Of a stretch of DNA of 64,000 nt, positions 46,596 through 55,083 are shown in pieces (the stretch's first letter is position 1; the number at the start of each line of letters is the position of its first letter). The position numbers were made by a program, and so were the translations under genes. The notes beneath the pieces were generated by a model. That model was not told where the DNA came from and searched no databases. It was given only the letters and a program-made list of their open reading frames with translations. Source of the stretch: Okeania sp. SIO2B3 (lineage in GTDB: Bacteria > Cyanobacteriota > Cyanobacteriia > Cyanobacteriales > Microcoleaceae); assembly GCF_010672525.1 (NCBI RefSeq), contig NZ_JAAHGH010000008.1, positions 247,715 to 311,714 of the forward strand, in the 5' to 3' direction.

Positions 46596-47282
46596 TCAAT
46601 TATCTTGGCGCTTCAGTATAGAAGTAGCGCCAAATGTTGCGAAAGCTAATAAACCTAATATTGAAGTAGGTTCGGGAACAGGAGTTAACATGATATTATC
46701 AAAATTTACATCACCAGAACTAGCAATATAAACTTGAGTAATATTTTCAAAACCATCTATTGATAAAGTTTGAAAAGGTGAAGATATATCGTCACCAATG
46801 GAATATTCTATAAATTGACCAGAAACTTGCATTGTCGGATCAAATGTTGTGGAAATTAAGATTTTAGTATCATCTGTTGTATAACCAGTAATTGCATTTA
46901 CATTATTCCGCAATTGATAATCTAAACTTTCTAAAGAGAAGATGCCACCATTTTTTAAAGTTATAAATGAACCTAAAAGTCCGAATTCATTAGTAAAATG
47001 TTGAGCTTCATAACTCTCGCTAGGATGAAAATGTGAACTATCACTAAAATAAGCTGATGAACTGCCTATTTCCTGTGCTGAAAATGCTGCTACATTAAAC
47101 CCATTTTCCATGAAACATTTACCCGCACTCAATGGAGAAGTACAAGTATTGGGATTGGAATTATCATATATTTCAAAATCATAAGTAATTGTTGCTGCGT
47201 TAGTTTGCCCACTACCAACAAATAGTATCGCTAAAGTTGCACAACAGCTAATACCCGTAGTTTTTAATCTTTTGAAGATCAT
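46596..47282 (-). CDS. PEP-CTERM exported protein
   Basis: This 228-aa protein has an N-terminal signal peptide (CCATLAILFVGSGQTNA, cut near residue 29) and a C-terminal sorting signal VPEPTSILGLLAFATFGATSILKRQDN: PEP motif, hydrophobic helix and basic end, as recognised by exosortase systems. The body is a beta-rich domain of unknown role (TITYDFEIYDNSNPNTCTSP..., FDNIMLTPV). Likely anchored and then released at the cell surface or matrix. Confidence 0.87.
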   Translation of the reverse strand: MIFKRLKTTGISCCATLAILFVGSGQTNAATITYDFEIYDNSNPNTCTSPLSAGKCFMENGFNVAAFSAQEIGSSSAYFSDSSHFHPSESYEAQHFTNEFGLLGSFITLKNGGIFSLESLDYQLRNNVNAITGYTTDDTKILISTTFDPTMQVSGQFIEYSIGDDISSPFQTLSIDGFENITQVYIASSGDVNFDNIMLTPVPEPTSILGLLAFATFGATSILKRQDN

Positions 47283-48451
47283 ATTATTAATGCCTAAATT
47301 TCAGTAAATTAATCATGGAGATAATAGCACTGAATTTCTGAAATTACAACTGCTTTGATCTGATTTTTATCTATGACAAAATGTCATACTTTTTCTAGTT
47401 AATTAAAAAGTATAATTTATTGTTGAGTTATTATCAATTTTACTGACTTTTTAATAACTGATATTTGAATTAAAAATATGAAACTCACAGGTATAGCAGA
47501 AGTGAAGAAGGAAGAAGGAAAAACTTTACGTTGTCTGAGTTTTACAGCACTTTTGCCGATCTCTGAACCAGCTCATCACAACAAAAATAGTTTAGGGGCG
47601 AATGGCCATTCGCCCCTACTATAATCTACTGAAATTAAAACCGCTATAAGCTTTTGATTTGTCCGCGTCCTTTCCTTCCACTGCTATAATTATTAATTGT
47701 TAATTATTGCTCTGCTGATTAATTCTAAAAGTATTGACTGATAAAGGTTTTAGCGTTTTAGAATTGAAAAAAGTACCAGCTTTTCGGTGGTAAGAGCTGC
47801 ATAAAGGTAGTATTTTGGGATGATTATGGCAGAAAAATTTAGAGACAATTCTTACTCCTACCTCCTCACTTATTCCCATTTCTCCCCTCCACGGTCGGGG
47901 TTAGGGGTGGGTTGTCTCCTATCTTCCCCTCCTGGTCGGGGTTAGGGGTGGGTTATCTCCTATCTTCCCCTCCTGGTCGGGGTTAGGGGTGGGTTATCTC
48001 CTGTCTCCTGTCTCTTACCCCAGCAAAAAGACTTTCCATACGCAAACCCTAATTATTATAGCGACCACCAAGTTGGTGAAAACTATTAGTGCAAGCATCT
48101 TGCTCGCGTCATAAATCATTTTATGTATTACCCGATGTCCTAGCTATAGTGGCGACTGCTATAATTGTTGAAAATGACCTTAACTATTATAGCTTCTGGC
48201 GTTGCGTAACCAGACTAGCATTGACTTATCAGGATGGCTGCCACAAGGGTGGTCTGATTTTGCACCCCTAACTATTCAGCTTGTCAAATTATAGGATAAT
48301 TAGTAGCTTTGTATCGCAAACCATTAACCTGAATTTACCTCAAAATTAAGGTACAAAGCCTCTCCATTCATGGAGAAAAATAAAAAAAACCCTTTTAGCC
48401 AATCCTCTTATTATAAAGAAGAGGTAATTATTAATTATTAATTATTAAAAA
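47283..48451. repeat. 1.17-kb spacer of dispersed and tandem repeats
   Basis: Holds a GAAGAAGGAAGAAGG tract (about 47505), TAGGGGCGAATGGCCATTCG (palindromic, 47592-47617), a threefold TGGTCGGGGTTAGGGGTGGG tandem (47892-48000, period about 49 bp), the right end of a GGGTTTGC MITE (copy 4, about 48020-48056) and a two-hairpin repeat (48358-48432). A 60-codon frame at 48089 is not supported. Confidence 0.6.
48358..48432 (+). repeat. Two-hairpin dispersed repeat
   Basis: AAAGCCTCTCCATTCATGGAG then ATAAAAAAAACCC, CAATCCTCTTATTATAAAGA, AGAGGTAATTATT. Same order as the copy at 22735. It ends about 20 nt from the 3' end of the tRNA gene. Confidence 0.65.
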
Positions 48452-48524
48452 TACCCCCAAGGGAATTCGAATCCCTGTCGCCTCCGTGAAAGGGAGGTGT
48501 CCTAGGCCTCTAGACGATGGGGGC
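48452..48524 (-). tRNA. trnE: tRNA-Glu (anticodon UUC)
   Basis: The minus strand folds as a complete 73-nt cloverleaf: acceptor GCCCCCA/TGGGGGT, anticodon stem-loop CCTCC-CTTTCAC-GGAGG with anticodon TTC, T arm AGGGATTCGAATTCCCT (one variant position) and discriminator A. CCA is not encoded. In cyanobacteria tRNA-Glu also feeds tetrapyrrole synthesis through glutamyl-tRNA reductase. Confidence 0.95.
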
Positions 48525-48622
48525 TTGTTTGTTTCTTTTCACTCTTACTAACTTAGCGAATTCCTAAATAAATGTCAAGGGGTATGAAAAAAAAAATTCG
48601 CTAAACTGTTTGGTTCTCTTGA

Positions 48623-50056
48623 CTACTGAAGATTTTGGCTTTGTTGTAAAGCCATCTGAGCCGATATACCCTCTTTTTGGTCCCCAAAATACCATAAAAC
48701 AGCAGCAGCTTCAGCCCGACTCACTGTTTTATCTGGCCTAAATAACTTAGTATAACCAAAAACCCGCCTAATATTAGAAAAATCATTCTGAGCATCTGCC
48801 AATACAGCTCTCAAAGCAGCAGGGTCAATCCTAGAAGCATCTTGAAAATCCCAAGCTTCTTTAACTTTCTCTACTGTAGCCTCTGGCAATGCCTTGCGAA
48901 AATCTAGAGGTACTTTCCAAAGAATCAAATCCTCACGGGTTAAAAAATCATTTGGACGAAATTTAACTACATTAATATCTCCAGACAAAGGACTAGGAAT
49001 TAAACCAGCTTCTGCCAAACCTTGAATTATAGCAAAGTCTGGGTCGTTTTTCGGGACATCTTCAAAAATTGGTGTTTCATTGACCCCTGCTAGTCTAATA
49101 TGTTGAGCAGAATTATTAGTAAAAATCTGATTATTAGTATTTACCAACCACCGAACATATTCCCGCCTAGTGACAAGATTCTGAGGATCGACTAAAAGAA
49201 TAGTAGCATCTGGGTTATTTTGATTTTTGGGCTGTGACTGCTGAAATATTCCCAGTTTGGACAAATCTGCGATGTATTGACGTAATCCTGAAGGCACATC
49301 TCTGAGAGCTTTTTTTAAGACAGGGGAGTCTGGAGAAGTGGGGATGGACATTGGGGGGATGTTATTGGGAGGGAATGTTGTGGGAGTCGGTAATGCCGCT
49401 ACTCCGGGAGTGGGCAAAGGTGTCGATAATGATGTAGTTGGAGATGGCTCAGTAATGGGTGATGCTGTGAAATTGGGAGATGGCTGAGTTTCTAGCTGGG
49501 TAGTTGATGGAGAAACTGGGATAACAGGATACGAGGGGACATTAGCAGTTTCTTGATTCTTGAGTTGATAATCTATCTCATATTCTGTGGCTATTCCTGG
49601 AGTTTGGCTTGGTTTAAGGGATATCTCTACTTGCAAATCATTTTTTTCTGCTACCAGAGATCCAATACCCTCTTCGGTAGGGTTGCTAATAATTTCCCAA
49701 TTCTTGTCTCGAAATTCTTTTTGATAGAAATTTTGGACTACGTTAGTAGGGTCTGAACTACTCCAAACTGTTTTTTGCTCTTGTTCGGATTTTTCAATTA
49801 ATTGAGAGTTGGGATATGGGGATATTTCTGAGGGAAAATTAGCCGGAATTTGTGTTGGTTGTTCAGGTTGTTGGTTGTTTTGACTGGAGGTTTGAATTAA
49901 TTGGTTAAAAGGAGGGTTATTTTTTAACTGGGGGTCTGCTGCAAAAACTTTTTCTAGCTCTTTACTTGCGGGATTATTTGCACAAGCACTGACTGACATT
50001 AATAAACAAATAGTTAAGCTGGTAAATATAGAAGGTCTATTTAATAACATATTCAT
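48623..50056 (-). CDS. SLH-domain lipoprotein
   Basis: This 477-aa protein starts with a lipoprotein signal (lipobox MSVSAC, Cys25). A small alpha/beta domain (about 75-170, PSEISPYPNSQLIEKSEQEQ), a long Pro/Thr/Ser linker (about 180-250) and S-layer-homology type repeats follow (YIADLSKLGIFQ, TRREYVRWLVNTNN, EDVPKNDPDFAIIQGLAEAGLI, FRPNDFLTREDLILWK, FRPDKTVSRAEAAAVLWYFG). The layout is common in cyanobacteria. Anchoring to the outer membrane or cell wall is inferred. Confidence 0.85.
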   Translation of the reverse strand: MNMLLNRPSIFTSLTICLLMSVSACANNPASKELEKVFAADPQLKNNPPFNQLIQTSSQNNQQPEQPTQIPANFPSEISPYPNSQLIEKSEQEQKTVWSSSDPTNVVQNFYQKEFRDKNWEIISNPTEEGIGSLVAEKNDLQVEISLKPSQTPGIATEYEIDYQLKNQETANVPSYPVIPVSPSTTQLETQPSPNFTASPITEPSPTTSLSTPLPTPGVAALPTPTTFPPNNIPPMSIPTSPDSPVLKKALRDVPSGLRQYIADLSKLGIFQQSQPKNQNNPDATILLVDPQNLVTRREYVRWLVNTNNQIFTNNSAQHIRLAGVNETPIFEDVPKNDPDFAIIQGLAEAGLIPSPLSGDINVVKFRPNDFLTREDLILWKVPLDFRKALPEATVEKVKEAWDFQDASRIDPAALRAVLADAQNDFSNIRRVFGYTKLFRPDKTVSRAEAAAVLWYFGDQKEGISAQMALQQSQNLQ

Positions 50057-50338
50057 TAATATAAATTTAGTTGCTATTTTGTAAGCATTCAGCCGTCAGC
50101 CATCAGCAATCAGCTATTGCTTTTAGTTTACTATAAAAGCCTTATTAATTGTCTTACTACAAAAGTTGGCTCCCTTAGCCTTAAAGTCTATTTTAATTTA
50201 AATACTGTCCTTAAGGAGAGAGTATTGTTGCAGAGAGCTGACAGCTAATAGCTGTTTGCGCAGCATTCCGAAGGAAATGCTTATGCTATTTTTCAGGGAG
50301 GTTTTTGTTTCCTCCCTTAATTCTTAAAACTATATTTT
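50057..50338. repeat. Spacer with TTTGCGCAGCATTCCG repeat, copy A
   Basis: CAGCCGTCAGCCATCAGC, AGTTTACTATAAAAGC, AAGTTGGCTCCCTTAGCC, AAAGTCTATTTTAATTTAAA, then GCTGTTTGCGCAGCATTCCG and GGAAATGCTTA. The same series recurs at 51700-51965, so a roughly 250-bp segment is duplicated on both sides of the SLATT gene. Confidence 0.75.
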
Positions 50339-51208
50339 TCAGGTATTCTTTAACAAGGATTTTGCCTGTTCAGTAGATAAGTTGTTTTTTTCTTCCTTTT
50401 TTTCTTCCTGTTGTGTTGATTCCTGTCCTTCTACTTGTTTGAGATGAATAGTATTTACCTTAGTAATAAAATTAGCTATAGAATTTCTTGCTTTTTTGCC
50501 ACGTTCAGTTGTATCTTCTACATCATAAATTCTATAAGATAAATTTGCCCCTAAGATAAATTTCTCCTGTTCTGCTTCTAGGAGTTCCACAACTCGATTA
50601 GCAGAAATCCAATTTTCTTGGAAAGGAAATGAAGTTACAACACTAGCAACTATAGAAGCGATCGCTGGACAAATTACAGGCAACCATTTTAACCAAGCCT
50701 GACCAGTTTCTAATTTATCAACAAGGACTAAAATGGGGGTAACTCCGGAAAAAACTATTGTGCCTAACTGCAAAATATAGTAGATATTTCTAGCTTTTTG
50801 CCTGGTCTTTTTGTAATCGTCTATTAACTCTTGAGTATAACGTAAAGCTTTTTCTACTTCTTGAGTTATCTGAATATTTTCTGGAGAATTTTCTAGTTGT
50901 AAAACATTACCGTATAAGGTTGCTTTTTTAAGTACATTAGAATCCTTTATTTTTTGAGTGTAGTTGATTTGTAATTGCCGATTTAGGAGATACAAAAAAA
51001 TAAACAGAGCAATAGAAACTACTAAAACTATCGGCAATTGAATCAAATCTCGAAATAAATAAACACTAATTCCTGAGCCAATAGTAGTGGCAAAAGATAG
51101 ATATTCAAGTATTCTCAAAAATGATAAGATGCCAGGACTGGATGGTGGAGATTTATAATTATCGGCCTTGATGTTTAACTGAGAATCTAGGGTTTCCAAA
51201 CTTGTCAT
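50339..51208 (-). CDS. DUF4231/SLATT-type two-TM protein
   Basis: This 289-aa protein has an N-terminal pair of hydrophobic segments (about 30-50, 57-75). A coiled, charged stretch follows (QEVEKALRYTQELIDDYKKTRQKARNIYYI), then the DUF4231 core: LQLGTIVFSGVTPILVLVDKL, a second membrane span (WLPVICPAIASIVASVVTSF) and FQENWISANRVVELLEAEQEKFILGANLSY. A Lys/Glu-rich tail ends it. SLATT-fold proteins are proposed membrane effectors in nucleotide-signal or SLOG-linked defence systems, but no cyclase or SLOG partner is adjacent here, so function stays open. Confidence 0.75.
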   Translation of the reverse strand: MTSLETLDSQLNIKADNYKSPPSSPGILSFLRILEYLSFATTIGSGISVYLFRDLIQLPIVLVVSIALFIFLYLLNRQLQINYTQKIKDSNVLKKATLYGNVLQLENSPENIQITQEVEKALRYTQELIDDYKKTRQKARNIYYILQLGTIVFSGVTPILVLVDKLETGQAWLKWLPVICPAIASIVASVVTSFPFQENWISANRVVELLEAEQEKFILGANLSYRIYDVEDTTERGKKARNSIANFITKVNTIHLKQVEGQESTQQEEKKEEKNNLSTEQAKSLLKNT

Positions 51209-51968
51209 ATTCTGTTTATTCCTTTGATTTGTGATTTGATAAGTGGACTAAAATATTCTCTTGCTAATGAGAAAGTAAGGACAGAATTACCTTAATCTAT
51301 TATTAATATATTATTTTACCGAGCAAATTACTTATATTTATTTTTGGCGTTGGTGAATCAACATAAGAATTAAAATATTTGGACTAACCATAATCAACAT
51401 AAGAATTATTAATACCCCTTTCATTACTTGTTCCCGAACAACATACTGAACGAACTAATCTGTACTGTACGGACGTTGCATATCACGTCCCTACCTATTC
51501 TTACAGCCACGAAAATCATAGCTAAATTCACCAACACCTTATTTTTATATTTTAAATTAGTATATTTGATGCTAAATTTTGGCGTTGCATAGTGACGAAT
51601 AATGTTAGATTTTTGATGAACAGGATGTTGGATTAATCAATTGCTAGAATGATTAATATTAGGTTTTTTTAGTCAAAATCTAAACTAATTTTTGGCAATA
51701 TCATGTAAGCATTCAGCCGTCAGCCATCAGCTAGCCTCCTATCGGAGGAACTACGTTAACAGCTATTGCTTTTAGTTTACGATAAAAGCAATATTTAATT
51801 GTCTTACTAGAAAAGTTGGCTCCTTTGCCCTTAAAGTCTATATTAATTTAAACACTGTCCTGTCCTATATGAGAGAGTATTGTTGCTGAAGTCCGCAGTT
51901 CCTCCGGAGGAGGCTAGCTGACAGCTAATAGCTGTTTGCGCAGCATTCCGCAGGAAATGCTTACAATA
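51209..51968. repeat. Spacer: MITE plus duplicated repeat block, copy B
   Basis: 51346-51538 is the GGCGTTGGTGA element. About 51700-51965 repeats the block found at 50085-50285, here with an added CAGCTAGCCTCCTATCGGAG segment. No gene. Confidence 0.65.
51346..51538. mobile_element. MITE, GGCGTTGGTGA family (copy 3, different interior)
   Basis: GGCGTTGGTGAATCAACATA at the left and AAATTCACCAACACC at the right. The interior carries the half palindrome GGACGTTGCATATCACGTCC and shares little with copies 1 and 2 beyond the ends. Confidence 0.6.
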
Positions 51969-52766
51969 TCATTTCATAATGTGCAAACCCCAAATTTTTG
52001 CCATACCCAAAAAAATTACTTCCGGTGCATCAATAATAGTTGCACCTAACTCAGGAAAAAGTTTTGTGAAATGACTTAATAATAAGGTGCGATCGCCTCC
52101 TGTAAATACTATTTTCCCTTCAGGAAATTCTTCTAACCAGGCGACAATATAATCTTTTATACCAGCTAATACTGTATATATTATCCCGCTTTGAATGGCT
52201 GTTGCTGTTTCTTTTGCCCACCGTGGAGGTAACTCTACTGGTATATCAACCAAAGGTAACATAGCTGTTCCTGCTATCAAAGATGATAATTGCAACCTTA
52301 ACCCTGGTAAAATAGACCCCCCCACTATTTTTTTTTGGACATCAGCACCAGTAAAAGTAATTGCTGTTCCAGCATCTATTACTAGCACAGGCCAACCCAA
52401 CTTTGTGCCTGCACCCAAAACTGCTAAAGCTCTATCTATTCCTAAGGTAGGATAAAGTCCTTGCAGTGGCAGTTTTTCTAAAGTAATCATATCAGACCAA
52501 GGATAAGTTTGCCAAAGTGCTGTTTGTTGAGGAACTACTGATGCTATTAATAAAGGCATCTGATGATTGAATTTTATATTCTGAGTTTCTAATATACTTT
52601 TGAGTAGTGTTATTACTACTGTTTCTCCATTAATATTTCCCTGATTTTCCAATTTTTGAAGACGATCTATATCCCAGGTTTTCTGAAGTACTGTACCCAC
52701 AAAATATCCCCAGTGTAACCGGGTATTTCCAATCATTAAAGCGAGCCATTCTTGATTTTCAGACAT
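51969..52766 (-). CDS. coaX: Type III pantothenate kinase
   Basis: The ATG at 52766 (MSENQEWLALMIGNTRLHWGYF) gives 265 aa, the usual CoaX length. An in-frame extension to 52838 would add residues encoded by a dispersed repeat and is rejected. It phosphorylates pantothenate in coenzyme A synthesis. Acetate-kinase-fold motifs: the nucleotide loop MIGNTRLHWG, GIDRALAVLGA, VIDAGTAITFTG, GGSILPGLRLQ and FTGGDRTLL. The usual first-motif Asp (D-x-GNT) reads M-I-GNT, as in other cyanobacterial members as far as I recall. Single gene flanked by repeats. Confidence 0.88.
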   Translation of the reverse strand: MSENQEWLALMIGNTRLHWGYFVGTVLQKTWDIDRLQKLENQGNINGETVVITLLKSILETQNIKFNHQMPLLIASVVPQQTALWQTYPWSDMITLEKLPLQGLYPTLGIDRALAVLGAGTKLGWPVLVIDAGTAITFTGADVQKKIVGGSILPGLRLQLSSLIAGTAMLPLVDIPVELPPRWAKETATAIQSGIIYTVLAGIKDYIVAWLEEFPEGKIVFTGGDRTLLLSHFTKLFPELGATIIDAPEVIFLGMAKIWGLHIMK

Positions 52767-52800
52767 ATATAGTAATTTCATTTGAGTTGCGTAAAAAACA

Positions 52801-53569
52801 TGGTCGCTTTTAGGCAACAGGCAACAGGCAACAGGCAACAGTTCAACAATGAATAATGAATAATGAATAATGAATAATTACCTCTCCTTGAAAGAAGAGG
52901 ATTGACAAAGAGATGAAAATTTTTCTTGATTATCCCCTTAAAAGGGGAGGCGCATACCCACAATTTTTTCGGTAAGAAGGTTGGCCGAACTTTTTACTGT
53001 TAGTTATTTACTAACTCTTGTTTGACATATCATTTGAAAACCCTATATAAATCTGTTCGACAATTAATAATTAATAATTACCTCTCCTTTAAAAGAAGAG
53101 AATTAACTCAAAGGAAAATTTTTCTTGATTATCCCCTTAAAATGGGAGGCTTTAAACCACAATTTTTAGGTTAAATTTTCACTAATGGTCGCTTTTAGGC
53201 AACAGGCAACAGGCAACAGGCAACAGTTCAACAATGAATAATGAATAATGAATAATGAATAATTACCTCTCCTTGAAAGAAGAGGATTGACAAAGAGATG
53301 AAAATTTTTCTTGATTATCCCCTTAAAAGGGGAGGCGCATACCCACAATTTTTTCGGCAAGAAGGTTGGCCGATTTTTTTACTGTTAGTTATTTACTAAC
53401 TATTGTTTGAGATATCATTTGAAAACCCTATATAAATCTGTTCGACAATTAATAATTAATAATTACCTCTCCTTTAAAAGAAGAGAATTAACTCAAAGGA
53501 AATTTTTTCTTTATTATCCCCTTAAAATGGGAGCCTTTAAACCACAGTTTTTAGGCTAAATTTTCACTA
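52801..53569. repeat. Tandem duplication of a 385-bp repeat block
   Basis: TGGTCGCTTTTAGGCAACAG begins at 52801 and again at 53186, and both copies run to TAAATTTTCACTA with a few differences (GGTAAGAAGG versus GGCAAGAAGG, AACTCTTG versus AACTATTG). Each block holds AGGCAACAGGCAACAGGCAA, TGAATAATGAATAATGAATA and two inverted copies of the two-hairpin repeat. The 61-64-codon frames inside it are repeat translation, not genes. Confidence 0.92.
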
Positions 53570-53633
53570 TTAGCCATCTCTAATCATCAAAAATAAAATC
53601 AGTTATCCCAAATAAATTATCAATTATTTCCCT

Positions 53634-53661
53634 GTACGGACGTTGCATGCAACGTCCCTAC
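53634..53661. repeat. 28-bp palindrome (core GACGTTGCATGCAACGTC)
   Basis: A near-perfect 28-bp inverted repeat, GTACG-core-CCTAC. Relatives are at 62792-62819 (one mismatch), 35779-35806 (diverged core), 51467-51494 and 38555-38580. All are intergenic. Confidence 0.8.
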
Positions 53662-53696
53662 TCCCTACTCCCTACTCCCTCTTTTGATGGAGATGT

Positions 53697-54632
53697 CTAT
53701 TTGTAAGGAAGTCCTACATTTAAACCAGAAGTATATATGGCAACTGCTTGGTCTTGCATATTAAAAACTATTTTTATACCTGTATTATCAGGATTTTTCC
53801 ATTCATAAGCACCCTTAATTTGATTTTCTGCTTGTGACTCATCTGATGTAACTTCTTGTTCTCTACCAAGAGTATTATTAATTTGCATTTCCCTTGCTTC
53901 TCTAGATTGTACAAAAGCTTCTGAGTCAAATTCTGGGTCTATTTCTCCCTCTTTTCCCAGAATATTTCTTATTTCTCGGTATGTCATTCCTAGCTGCAAT
54001 TTTTCATATTTTTGTCGCGTAATTGAATAGACTGGTTTTGGTTGATTCCAGAAAGGATTACCAAAATTATAAGTATTCATATTTTTAGTCCGAATAGTAA
54101 CCACTTTCTGATTAGAATCAAAAATTATACTCATGCTTGTACCATCAGGATTAACCCAATTATATACAACAGTATTAGCATTAGTTAAAGGATTATCTCT
54201 TGTTGGTTGTTTTATTCCTTCATTACCAATAATTTCTCTCACTTCATCGTAAGTCATCCCAACTTTAATATTTTCAAAATCTGTACTGGTAACTACAGGA
54301 GGTTTTCGATTAACTCCGAAGTTAGTAGCGTTCAAATTTTGAGCAGATAATTTAATCAGTTTATTCTCTGAATTAAATATGGCAATTATACCTGTATTAT
54401 CATTATTTAGCCAGCGATATGCTACACCAAATTCTTTAAGTGTCGGACTATTATATTCTGTATAAACTTTACCTTCTCTTCCCAATATTTGCTTAACTTC
54501 TTGATAGGTCATGCCAATTTTTAAATTGTTATAATCAGCTCTGGTAATTCGATTAGCTAGAGCAGGTTGAAATTGTATATTTAAGATAGATAGAAAACCA
54601 CTAATAAATATTGCCAAGAAAAACTTTTTCAT
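53697..54632 (-). CDS. Secreted protein with three BamE/SmpA-like repeats
   Basis: This 311-aa protein has a signal peptide (MKKFFLAIFISGFLSILNIQ, cut after ALA near residue 26). Three copies of a BamE/SmpA-OmlA-like module follow, each opening with (I/V)x(R/S)xx(Y/F)xxL/I-K/Q-(V/L)GMTY-x-E-V/I-R/K-x-I-(L/I)G-x-EG and closing with Y-x-W-x-(N)PD-x-(T)-x-I-x-(I/F)-x-F (starts near residues 31, 114 and 208). The third copy has a 35-residue acidic, Q-rich insert. E. coli BamE has one module and no repeats. Periplasmic location inferred; function unknown. Confidence 0.82.
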   Translation of the reverse strand: MKKFFLAIFISGFLSILNIQFQPALANRITRADYNNLKIGMTYQEVKQILGREGKVYTEYNSPTLKEFGVAYRWLNNDNTGIIAIFNSENKLIKLSAQNLNATNFGVNRKPPVVTSTDFENIKVGMTYDEVREIIGNEGIKQPTRDNPLTNANTVVYNWVNPDGTSMSIIFDSNQKVVTIRTKNMNTYNFGNPFWNQPKPVYSITRQKYEKLQLGMTYREIRNILGKEGEIDPEFDSEAFVQSREAREMQINNTLGREQEVTSDESQAENQIKGAYEWKNPDNTGIKIVFNMQDQAVAIYTSGLNVGLPYK

Positions 54633-55083
54633 AGTAATTATCTAAAATATTTGCTATATTAATGATTATTTTTCAGGTAAGCATTTCCTGCGGAATGCGG
54701 AGCTAACAGCAGTCAGCTAGCCTCCTATGGTCGGAACTTTCCTAGGTCATGCTACGCAAACGTTAACAGCTATCAGCTTTATTACCTTTATACCAAATTG
54801 AAATGAAGCTGCATAGAATAATATTTCAAGCATAATTGACTGCAGAAAGGAGTAGATAGAGATAGATCGATTTAATGAATTTCATAATTCTATGCAACCT
54901 CATATAAAACTGGTATTAGTAGACAATTTAAGCTTGTTGTTTTTGTGCTTCAATTCTTTGTTTAAAAATGTAGTATAAGTTAAGCAAATGCTTGCTTCAT
55001 TCATTTTTATTGCTGTTTGGGCAGCATGACCTAAGAATAGCTGAATGCTAATAGCTGTTTGCGCAGCATTCCGCAGGAAATGC
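54633..55083. repeat. Spacer with dispersed repeats
   Basis: GTAAGCATTTCCTGCGGAATGCGG (54676) and an inverted TTTGCGCAGCATTCCGCAGG (55052) lie about 370 bp apart as inverse copies; TCATGCTACGCAAACGTTAA is at 54738. A 128-bp segment (54789-54916) has ACCAA/TGGTATTA-type ends. No gene. Confidence 0.6.

Noticed and set aside
52767-52838. N-terminal extension of CoaX (MPVACCLLPKSDH...)
   Set aside because: It is encoded by repeat DNA (GGCAACAGGCAACAGG); the ATG at 52766 fits the family start.
52778-53360. Two near-identical small ORFs starting MWVCASPFKG or a longer version
   Set aside because: Both are translations of the duplicated 385-bp intergenic repeat block.
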